DNA of 15,878 bases from JAIVGV01 sp035295985 (GTDB lineage: Bacteria > Acidobacteriota > Blastocatellia > Pyrinomonadales > Pyrinomonadaceae), in NCBI GenBank assembly GCA_035295985.1, contig DATHBT010000319.1, positions 1 through 15,878 on the forward strand. The letters are read 5' to 3'. Below, piece after piece: positions 8,476 through 14,157 of the stretch; position 1 is the stretch's first letter; each line of letters opens with the position of its first letter. Made by a program: the position numbers and the translations under genes. The notes under the pieces are model-generated. The model was given only the letters and a program-made list of their open reading frames with translations, was not told the DNA's origin and did no database searches.

Positions 8476-9138
8476 ATGTTCAGAGTTGGTAAGAGCAAGA
8501 CGGATGCGCCCGAGCAGCCGAAGCCGGCCCCGGCGCAACCCCCCGCCCCGCAGCAGAGCCAGACGGCGCAACAACAGCCCACTCAGCCCGCGCGCCCGCA
8601 GCCGGCCCCCGCAATGGCGACTCCCGAAGCACGCCCGGCGCAGGCCGCGCCGACGCAGCAGGGCACGGCCGCGACGCCGCAGCCGCAGCAGCGCGCTCAG
8701 GTCGAGCAGCAGGCGCTGACTTCGCGCGCCGTCTCGGAGAGCGAGGCGCTGGCCCGCAGCCTGAAGGAGGGCGCGGTCGGCGGCTTCGTCGGCGGGACGA
8801 GCACGCTCTCCGGCGAGATCAATTTCCGCGGGATGATGCGCGTTGACGGCAAAGTGACGGGCCGCGTCGCCTCGGACGACGGGACGCTCATCGTCAGCTC
8901 GGGCGGGCGGGTCGAGGCCGAAGTCTTCGTGGCCGTCGCCAAGATCAGCGGCGAGGTGACGGGCGACATCACCGCCGCCGAGCGCGTCGAGCTGGGGCGG
9001 ACGGCGCGCGTGTCGGGCAACATCCAGACGCCCGCGCTCGTCGTCGAGGACGGCGCGATCTTCGAGGGCAACTGCCGCATGAGCCGGCAGCGCGAGGGCG
9101 GCGAGGCGGCGCGCAGCCGTTCTAAGACTGCGGCCTGA
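8476..9138 (+). CDS. Bactofilin (polymer-forming cytoskeletal protein)
   Basis: Bactofilins self-assemble without nucleotide into filaments at the inner face of the membrane and place cell-wall or shape machinery. This 220-residue protein has a disordered N-terminal part rich in Pro, Gln and Ala (about 10-85) and then a bactofilin beta-helix domain (about 110-205). Its repeating short strands include TLSGEINFRGMMRVDGKV, GRVASDDGTLIVSSGGRVEA, ISGEVTGDITAAERVELG and ARVSGNIQTPALVVEDGAIF. The tail is basic (SRSKTAA). The ATG at 8476 has a good ribosome site (GGCAGGAG, about 7 nt upstream). The N-terminal tail is longer than in many bactofilins. The usual partner, an M23 peptidase, is not nearby. 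Whether it binds membrane cannot be read from the sequence. Confidence 0.93.
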   Translation: MFRVGKSKTDAPEQPKPAPAQPPAPQQSQTAQQQPTQPARPQPAPAMATPEARPAQAAPTQQGTAATPQPQQRAQVEQQALTSRAVSESEALARSLKEGAVGGFVGGTSTLSGEINFRGMMRVDGKVTGRVASDDGTLIVSSGGRVEAEVFVAVAKISGEVTGDITAAERVELGRTARVSGNIQTPALVVEDGAIFEGNCRMSRQREGGEAARSRSKTAA

Positions 9139-9371
9139 AGTCGCGCGCCGCGCCCGGACGGCTACGAGCGACACGTACGGCCGGCGCTGCGCCCGCGCCC
9201 CGGCGGACGCGCCCGCGCCGCCTCGTGGCACGGCGCGGCGCGCGCAGAGGCCCGGGGTTCATGCCTCGGCGTCCCCGACCGTACGCAGGCCGAGGCGGGG
9301 ACTCCGGGCCGGCTAACTCTCAACGCGGTTCGCGCCCGACGCGAGCCGCCGTTATGTGCGGGAGGGTTTTC

Positions 9372-9638
9372 ATGTCGGCAACGATCTTGAGGGTGCGGCC
9401 CGTCAGGGGCGAGCAGGGTTATCGCGAGCGCGAGTGCGTGCACCGCGCCCGCGGCGACGAGGGCGAATTCTATTCGGGCGCGAGCTACGTGCAGTCGCTG
9501 ATGCGTTTGCGCGCGGCGCCGGCCGCGGAACTCGCCAACCGCGTCACCTCATTCTTCTGGTCGGACGCGCAGCAGATCGTTGTCTGGCTCTGCCGCGACT
9601 GCGCCTCGCGTCTCGACTCGCTCCGGCGCGCCGACTGA
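9372..9638 (+). CDS. Small CxxC-containing hypothetical protein
   Basis: Protein of 88 residues that I do not recognise. The start at 9372 is well supported: GGGAGGG lies 5 nt upstream. The sequence has a basic N-terminus, ECVHRARGDEGEFY (about 21-34), a helical Arg/Ala segment, then SFFWSDAQQIVVWLCRDCAS (60-79). The C-x-H at C22/H24 and C-x-x-C at C74/C77 could together bind zinc, but this is only a residue pattern. There is no signal peptide or membrane helix. It lies 233 nt after the bactofilin gene and before a possible promoter for the lipoprotein downstream, so it may be co-transcribed with the bactofilin. An extension to 9225 is GC-rich and Arg/Pro-heavy and is rejected. Confidence 0.7.
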   Translation: MSATILRVRPVRGEQGYRERECVHRARGDEGEFYSGASYVQSLMRLRAAPAAELANRVTSFFWSDAQQIVVWLCRDCASRLDSLRRAD

Positions 9639-9654
9639 AACGCCGGGGCGCGCC

Positions 9655-9683
9655 TTGACACCGTTCCGCCGTCTGACTTACAG
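9655..9683 (+). promoter_or_regulatory. Candidate promoter of the first DUF4440 lipoprotein
   Basis: A perfect TTGACA (9655-9660) is followed after 17 nt by TTACAG (9678-9683), a poor -10. The position, 46 nt before the ATG at 9729, is suitable. The -35 is convincing and the -10 is not. Confidence 0.35.
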
Positions 9684-9728
9684 AAGCGTGCGAACGCGCT
9701 CGAAGTCCAAACGGGGGAAGTGAGAGGG

Positions 9729-10232
9729 ATGAAAACGTCGCTCCGCGCCGCGCTCGCCCTGTGTGCTCTCGCTCTTCTGGCCGGCTGCTCGCGCCAGCCC
9801 GCCGCCACGAACGCCAACGGCGCGAACGCGCAAGGGGTGGCGGGCGGCGCGCAGCCGGCCAACGAGGTCGAGCAGGAGATTCGCAAGCTCGACGAGGCGT
9901 GGCACCAGGCGCACATCCGCCGCGACGCCGACGCCCTGCGGAAACTGATCCCGGCCGAGGCCACCTTCGCGTCGGGCGGCGCGCTGATGACGGGCGACGA
10001 GTATGTCAAGGACTTCGTGGAGGGCGAGACGCGCTTCGAGTCGGTCGAGGTGGGGGGCCTTCGCACGCGCGTCTTCGGCGACGCGGCCGTCGCGACGGCC
10101 GTCGATACGATCAAGGGGCGCAGCCGCGAGGGCGCGTTCGATGAGCAGTTCCGCCGCACCGCCACTTACGTCCGCCGCGACGGCCGCTGGCAACTGGTCG
10201 CGCTGCACGTCAGCCGCGTCGGCGAGGAGTGA
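9729..10232 (+). CDS. DUF4440/SnoaL-like lipoprotein, single domain
   Basis: Predicted lipoprotein of 167 residues. The signal peptide ends in the lipobox LLAGC, with the lipidated Cys at residue 20. An Asn/Ala/Gly-rich spacer follows (about 27-45). The rest is one NTF2-like (DUF4440/SnoaL) domain: EQEIRKLDEAWHQAHIRRDADALRKLIP, FASGGALMTGDEYV, and the closing strands RRTATYVRRDGRWQLVALHV. The NTF2-like fold is used by many enzymes and binding proteins, so no reaction can be assigned. The ATG at 9729 is chosen over the GTG at 9720 because GGGGGAAG lies upstream of both and the ATG starts the signal peptide cleanly. It is followed by a strong terminator, then by a relative with two such domains. 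Confidence 0.85.
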   Translation: MKTSLRAALALCALALLAGCSRQPAATNANGANAQGVAGGAQPANEVEQEIRKLDEAWHQAHIRRDADALRKLIPAEATFASGGALMTGDEYVKDFVEGETRFESVEVGGLRTRVFGDAAVATAVDTIKGRSREGAFDEQFRRTATYVRRDGRWQLVALHVSRVGEE

Positions 10233-10265
10233 GCACGCGGACGGTTAGACTGACGATAAGTTCAA

Positions 10266-10312
10266 ACGCGGCGCGGGAGGCTGCTGGTAGTCTCCCGCGC
10301 CGCGTACTTTTT
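10266..10312 (+). terminator. Strong intrinsic terminator after the first lipoprotein
   Basis: A perfect 14-bp stem, ACGCGGCGCGGGAG (10266-10279) with CTCCCGCGCCGCGT (10292-10305), has a 12-nt loop and is followed after AC by a T run (10308-10312). It lies 34 nt after the stop and separates the two lipoprotein genes. Confidence 0.9.
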
Positions 10313-10423
10313 CGGTCGCGCCCCGATCTTTTTCGGCGCGTGATGCTTCAAGTCCACCCGCCGCCTTTGACACGGCTCGCGCGCCCTCAGTCGCCCGCCT
10401 CCGAATCCCGCCGCGCGCCGCTA

Positions 10424-10452
10424 TTGACTCGCCGCGGCTTTTGAAATAAAAC
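10424..10452 (+). promoter_or_regulatory. Candidate sigma-70 type promoter of the tandem DUF4440 lipoprotein
   Basis: TTGACT (10424-10429), a 17-nt spacer and TAAAAC (10447-10452) lie 44 nt before the ATG at 10497 and after the preceding terminator. This agrees with a separate transcription unit. Confidence 0.45.
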
Positions 10453-10496
10453 CCAGACGCTTTACCATCCGCCCTCGCACAGGAGTCTGGCCCGCC

Positions 10497-11465
10497 ATGA
10501 AAAGAATATTTGCGCCCGCCGCGCTGCTCATCTGCGCCGCCGTGGCCTGCACGCCCGTGCCGACCGCCAACAACGCCAACACGAACGCCGCGAACGCGAA
10601 CGCGGCCAACGCGAACACGGCCGCGACCGGCGCGGCCTGGAGCGAGTCCGACATCACGGCCCGCGAGCGCGAACTCTGGGACGCGCTCAGGGCGAAGAAC
10701 TGGGACGCCTTCGCCGCCTCCCTCGCCGACGATCAGCTCTACGTCGGCCCCGGCAGCGTCTCGGACAAGGCGCAGACGCTCGAAGGCGTCAAACCGCTCA
10801 ACGTCACCGACGTGACCACGAGCGACTGGCGCGTCGTCCGCCTCGGCGACGACGCGGCCGTCGTCACTTACACGGCGGCCGTGAAGGGCGACTACGCCGG
10901 CCAGCCCATCCCGGCCGACCACACAGAGCGCGACAGCACCGTCTGGGTCAGGCGCGGCGGCCGGTGGCTGGCCGCCTTCCACCAGGAGACGGTCGCGCAG
11001 AAGCCGCCCGCGGCCTCGCCCTCGCCCGCCGCGACGACCACGGCTTCGCCGGCCGCTTCGCCCGCGACCGCCGCCAGCCCCGCAGCCGCGACGACGGCCG
11101 ACGCGGAGGCTAACGAGCGGATGATCTGGGATCTGCTCAAGAACAAACAGTGGGACGCCTTCGCCGGCCACCTCGCCGAGGATCAGATCGAGGTCGAGCC
11201 GATAGGCACCTGGAATAAAGCGGAGAGCGTCAGGGGCGTACAGGCGATTGACTTCTCCGGCGTGACTTTGAGCAACTTCCGCACGGTCAAGCTCACGGAC
11301 AACGCGACGGCCGTGACCTACGAGGTCAAAGGCCCGGCCCAAATCTTCGGCCCGCGCGGCTCGCGCCACTCGACAATCTGGGTCAACCGCGGCGGGCGCT
11401 GGCAGGCCGCCTTCCACCAGGGCACCTGGATCGAGCCGCCGCCCCCGCCGACTCCCGCCAGGTGA
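10497..11465 (+). CDS. Lipoprotein with two tandem DUF4440/SnoaL-like domains
   Basis: Predicted lipoprotein of 322 residues. The signal peptide ends near AAVAC (Cys18), a slightly weak lipobox. An Asn/Ala spacer of NAN and AAN units follows (about 24-44). Domain 1 (about 56-165) and domain 2 (about 205-310) are clear duplicates: ELWDALRAKNWDAFAASLADDQ matches MIWDLLKNKQWDAFAGHLAEDQ, and STVWVRRGGRWLAAFHQ matches STIWVNRGGRWQAAFHQ. They are joined by a Pro/Ala/Ser/Thr-rich linker (about 168-203). The C-terminus is proline-rich. No catalytic set can be assigned. AGGAG lies 11 nt before the ATG. It is probably related to the single-domain lipoprotein upstream. A hairpin follows 46 nt after the stop. 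Confidence 0.88.
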   Translation: MKRIFAPAALLICAAVACTPVPTANNANTNAANANAANANTAATGAAWSESDITARERELWDALRAKNWDAFAASLADDQLYVGPGSVSDKAQTLEGVKPLNVTDVTTSDWRVVRLGDDAAVVTYTAAVKGDYAGQPIPADHTERDSTVWVRRGGRWLAAFHQETVAQKPPAASPSPAATTTASPAASPATAASPAAATTADAEANERMIWDLLKNKQWDAFAGHLAEDQIEVEPIGTWNKAESVRGVQAIDFSGVTLSNFRTVKLTDNATAVTYEVKGPAQIFGPRGSRHSTIWVNRGGRWQAAFHQGTWIEPPPPPTPAR

Positions 11466-11510
11466 CGGCGCGCGACCGGGCCGCGAACGAAGAAACAGCC
11501 CGCGCCCGTT

Positions 11511-11556
11511 AAATGGGGAAGGGCGGAGACTGAATCGTCTCCGCCCTTCCCCATTT
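11511..11556. terminator. Bidirectional terminator hairpin between convergent genes
   Basis: A perfect 20-bp stem (11511-11530 with 11537-11556) has a 6-nt loop TGAATC; it begins AAATGGGG and ends CCCCATTT. It lies between the convergent lipoprotein (stop 11465) and amrS-like (stop 11650) genes. The T tracts are only three long, so termination may be partly stem-driven, but symmetry suits both directions. Confidence 0.75.
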
Positions 11557-11649
11557 CATGCCGGCAACTTCGCGCGGGCGCTGCTCGTCCTGACACTCGC
11601 CGCGCGCCCGCTACCCAGCCCGTCGCCGTCCCGTTTCCGCCTCCCGCCC

Positions 11650-12723
11650 TCAAGACCACACGCCGGGAATCCGCGTCGCGCACTTCGGGCAGTTGCCTTC
11701 CGCCGTGACGCGCGCCTGGCGGATGACGTAGCCGTAGCGTTCGACCAGCAGCTCGTCGCAGTTGTGGCAGTAAGTGTTCTCCCAGCGGCCGACCCTGCCG
11801 GGCTGGTTGCCCGCATAGACGTAGCGCAGCCCGGCCGCGCGTCCCGTCTCGCAGGCGCGGACGAGCTGTTCGGCCGTCGTGTTCGCGTTCTCCGTCATCT
11901 TGTAATCCTGGTGGTACGCCGTTACGTGCCAGGGGATGTCGGGCGAGACCGAGGCGATGAAGTCGGCCGCGCGCTTGAGTTCGTCCTCCGAGTCGTTGAA
12001 GCCGGGAACTATCAGCGTCACGATCTCCGACCAGAAGCCGCGCTCGTGAACCATCCTGACGGTGTCGAGGATGTTATCAACCACGCCGCCCAACTGCCTG
12101 TAGTTTTTGTCCGACATCGACTTGAGATCGATCTTGTAGCAGTCGGTTAGCGGGCGCAGGTAATCGAGCACCTGCGGCGTCGCGTTGCCGTTCGAGATGA
12201 AGGCGGTCTTGAACCCTTCGGGCCTCGCCTTGCGGAAGACCTCGGCCGCCCACTCGGCCGTGATCAGCGGCTCGTTGTAGCTCGAACCGACCATCGAAGC
12301 GCCGTAAGCCTTCGCCATCGCCACGAGCCTGTCGGCCGACACCACGCGCGGAGCAGTCCCGGCCGCGTCGTCGCGCAGAGCTTGGCTCGTCAGCCAGTTC
12401 TGGCAGTAGCCGCAGTGCAGATCGCAGCCGAGCATGCCGAATGTCAGGGTGTCCGAGCCGGGCAGGACGTGGAAGAAGGGCTTCTTCTCGGTCGGGTCGC
12501 ATGCCAGCGCGGCGACGTAGTTGGTCGGAACCATCAGACGGCCGCCCTCGTTGAAGCGCACCTTGCAGATGCCGCGGCGTCCCTCGCCGATCAGGCATCG
12601 GTGGCCGCAGGCGTAGCAGCGCAACGCCTTGTTGTCCAGGTGTTCGGTCAGCTCCGGCGCGGCCTCCGCCGTCATCTCGTCGAGGACTGCGGCCAGTGAG
12701 GAGGATTTCTTGCCGAGGGCCAT
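11650..12723 (-). CDS. amrS: AmmeMemoRadiSam system radical SAM enzyme (AmrS-like)
   Basis: Radical SAM protein of 357 residues, of the family found in AmmeMemoRadiSam loci with AMMECR1 and Memo homologues; its reaction is not established to my knowledge. The N-terminal Cys block CYACGHRCLIGEGRRGICKVR (C36, C39, C43, C53) and the C-terminal pairs CHNC (C319, C322) and CPKC (C345, C348) could hold zinc or a further cluster. The radical SAM motif is C100, C104, C107 (CDLHCGYCQNW). Other family blocks are SSYNEPLI, FISNGNATPQVL, KIDLKSMSD, PGFNDSEDEL and HVTAYHQDYKM, and the end is IPGVW. The ATG at 12723 has AGAGG 11 nt upstream. No AMMECR1 or Memo gene lies in the window. It is divergent from the MBL hydrolase across 117 nt. 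Pyruvate formate-lyase activating enzyme is a likely automatic mislabel. Confidence 0.92.
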   Translation of the reverse strand: MALGKKSSSLAAVLDEMTAEAAPELTEHLDNKALRCYACGHRCLIGEGRRGICKVRFNEGGRLMVPTNYVAALACDPTEKKPFFHVLPGSDTLTFGMLGCDLHCGYCQNWLTSQALRDDAAGTAPRVVSADRLVAMAKAYGASMVGSSYNEPLITAEWAAEVFRKARPEGFKTAFISNGNATPQVLDYLRPLTDCYKIDLKSMSDKNYRQLGGVVDNILDTVRMVHERGFWSEIVTLIVPGFNDSEDELKRAADFIASVSPDIPWHVTAYHQDYKMTENANTTAEQLVRACETGRAAGLRYVYAGNQPGRVGRWENTYCHNCDELLVERYGYVIRQARVTAEGNCPKCATRIPGVWS

Positions 12724-12745
12724 TTTCAGTAAAACCTCTTTCTAA

Positions 12746-12758
12746 AACACGCCGTGTT
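12746..12758. promoter_or_regulatory. Candidate operator palindrome in the amrS/MBL divergent region
   Basis: AACACG-C-CGTGTT is a perfect inverted repeat of 6-nt arms around one base. It overlaps the -35 of the candidate promoter for the MBL gene and sits about 23 nt before the amrS ATG. A regulator acting there could affect both genes. The site is short, so chance is possible. Confidence 0.3.
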
Positions 12759-12786
12759 AGCGGATTCGGAGTCGTCTGTTTATACT
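12757..12786 (+). promoter_or_regulatory. Candidate promoter of the MBL-fold gene
   Basis: TTAGCG (12757-12762), an 18-nt spacer and TATACT (12781-12786, five of six consensus bases) lie 54 nt before the ATG at 12841. The -10 is good and the -35 is weak. Confidence 0.45.
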
Positions 12787-12840
12787 CCCTTTGGATGACG
12801 GCCGCGGCCGGTTAATTGTCTCTCGCGGGTTCGGTTCGGA

Positions 12841-13527
12841 ATGATTATCGAAGAGATCGTCGTAACTGCCTTCCAGCAGATTTCGCGCGTCCTGGGGTGC
12901 GAGGAGACGCGCCGCGCCGTGTGCGTCGATCCGGGCGACGACGCCGGGCGCATAGTCGCCGCGCTCGAACGCCACGGCCTGGAGCTGCAATCAATCGCGC
13001 TCACGCACGCGCACATGGATCACGTCGGCGGCGTGGCCGCGCTCAAGCGCCTGCGCCCGGACGCGGAGATCATTCTGCACGAGGCGGACGAGCCGCTCTA
13101 CTACGGCCTGCCCGAACAGCCCGCCTGGATCGGCATCCCGCGCGCGCAGTGGCCGGCGCTCGGCTTCGAGTACGAACAGCCGCCGCCGGTCGAGCGCCAC
13201 TGGCGGGACGGCGAGACCTACGCGGTCGGCCGGCTCAACTTTCAAGTCCTCCACTGCCCCGGCCACACGCCGGGCCACGTCGTGCTGTTCGAGCCGCGGG
13301 AGCGCGCGGCCTTAGTCGGCGACTGCCTCTTCGCAGGCTCAATCGGGAGGACGGATCTTCCGGGCGGGTCTTACGAGCAGTTGATGGACTCGCTCCTGAA
13401 CAAAATCGCCACGCTCGGCGACGACGTGACCGTCTATTCCGGCCACGGCCCCTCGACCACCGTCGGCCGCGAGCGCCGCACCAACCCCTTCCTCACGGGC
13501 CACCACACGCCGGGGCGGTTCTTTTAA
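12841..13527 (+). CDS. MBL-fold metallo-hydrolase (glyoxalase II / YcbL-like)
   Basis: Metallo-beta-lactamase-fold hydrolase of 228 residues, with no signal peptide. All metal ligands of the glyoxalase II branch are visible: THAHMDH (H56, H58, D60, H61), CPGHTPGH (H142), GDCLFAGSIGRTDLPGG (D161) and YSGHGPSTTVGRERRTNPFL (H202). It resembles short YcbL-type proteins that lack the C-terminal helical substrate domain of true glyoxalase II, so the substrate, probably a thioester, is uncertain. The ATG at 12841 starts the first beta-strand; the ribosome site is poor. Residues 86-125 form an insertion with PEQPAWIGIPRAQWP. It is divergent from the AmrS-like gene, and a hairpin repeat follows immediately after the stop. 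Confidence 0.92.
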   Translation: MIIEEIVVTAFQQISRVLGCEETRRAVCVDPGDDAGRIVAALERHGLELQSIALTHAHMDHVGGVAALKRLRPDAEIILHEADEPLYYGLPEQPAWIGIPRAQWPALGFEYEQPPPVERHWRDGETYAVGRLNFQVLHCPGHTPGHVVLFEPRERAALVGDCLFAGSIGRTDLPGGSYEQLMDSLLNKIATLGDDVTVYSGHGPSTTVGRERRTNPFLTGHHTPGRFF

Positions 13528-13531
13528 AAGG

Positions 13532-13619
13532 AGCAGTTAGCGATTAGCTTTTAGCTGTTAGCCAAACAAGAAATCCTTTTTCTTGCTAAAAGCTAATCGC
13601 TAACTGCTAAAAGCTAATC
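13532..13619. repeat. Heptamer-built inverted repeat of GCTAANN units
   Basis: The arm 13532-13555 pairs perfectly over 24 bp with 13585-13608. The right side is five exact heptamers, GCTAAAA GCTAATC and GCTAACT, then GCTAAAA GCTAATC again (13585-13619). The left side is the same series reversed (NNTTAGC four times, 13535-13562). The centre holds CAAGAAA/TTTCTTG, which can extend the hairpin. It fills the gap between the convergent MBL and 66-aa genes and may also help end transcription. The architecture matches the element in the thiC riboswitch, although the unit differs. Confidence 0.9.
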
Positions 13620-13620
13620 A

Positions 13621-13821
13621 TCACTTCTTATCCAGCTCGCTGGCCTTCAGCTCATCCCACTTCTGTCGGGTCTCGCCGGTGAGATCGCCGGGGAGGGAAT
13701 CGACGTCCACGCCGTTCTCGGCGCAGAACTTGCGCCAGAGCAGGAAGCGCGCGTCGAACTGCCCCGTGTGATCGGAAATCCTGTTGGTGAGTTTGGGCTT
13801 CTCTTCTTTCTTCTCGTCCAC
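13621..13821 (-). CDS. Small charged hypothetical protein (66 aa)
   Basis: A 66-residue protein, unrecognised. The GTG start at 13821 is supported by GGGGG 7 nt upstream. The sequence is highly charged: a Lys/Glu-rich N-terminus (MDEKKEEKPKLTNR), a central RFLLWRKFCAENGVDVDSLP and a helical end QKWDELKASELDKK. There is a single Cys and no signal peptide or membrane segment. Its stop abuts the heptamer repeat at 13532-13619. It probably forms a single-gene unit. Codon-level GC matches neighbours. The good ribosome site and coherent composition make it more likely real than chance. Confidence 0.65.
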   Translation of the reverse strand: MDEKKEEKPKLTNRISDHTGQFDARFLLWRKFCAENGVDVDSLPGDLTGETRQKWDELKASELDKK

Positions 13822-13925
13822 GACGCTTCCCCCTTAAGTTGTCCCCGCCCGGAATTTTTTTCTGGCCGACAGTTTAGCAATTTTTCGCGCGCGTGTGGAT
13901 TCGTCAGCATCAGGTAAGAGAAGAC

Positions 13926-14019
13926 TCACCACAGAGGCACAGAGGACACGGAGATCACACAGAGAGAAAACCTTTCAACCCTCTGTGCCGGCTCTGCGCC
14001 CTCTGCGCCTCTGTGGTGA
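13926..14019. repeat. Dispersed CACAGAG-type inverted repeat, copy 2
   Basis: TCACCACAGAGGC (13926-13938) pairs perfectly with 14007-14019, and pairing continues inward imperfectly over about 28 nt. The centre has TTTCAACCCTCTGTGCC, matching the centre of copy 1 (6641-6761). The edges outside TCACCAC differ between copies, so the mobile or amplified unit probably starts there. It lies between the start of the 66-aa gene and the terminator of the transglycosylase gene, in a 336-nt gap with no other gene. Confidence 0.88.
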
Positions 14020-14094
14020 ATGCCGGACGCCAGACTCAAGTTCAGACCGAGCCGCCACTTTAAGACGCGAGGCGGCGTTGTCGTCTCACCAAGC

Positions 14095-14131
14095 AAAAAA
14101 GTCGGGGCGGGAGGTTAGCCCCCGCCCCGAC
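14095..14131 (-). terminator. Intrinsic terminator of the lytic transglycosylase gene
   Basis: On the minus strand a perfect 11-bp GC stem, GTCGGGGCGGG (14121-14131 side) with CCCGCCCCGAC (14101-14111 side), is followed by six T residues (14095-14100). It starts 27 nt after the transglycosylase stop. This is a textbook terminator. Confidence 0.95.
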
Positions 14132-14157
14132 CCAAGGAAAAAAGATGGCCCTGAGAG

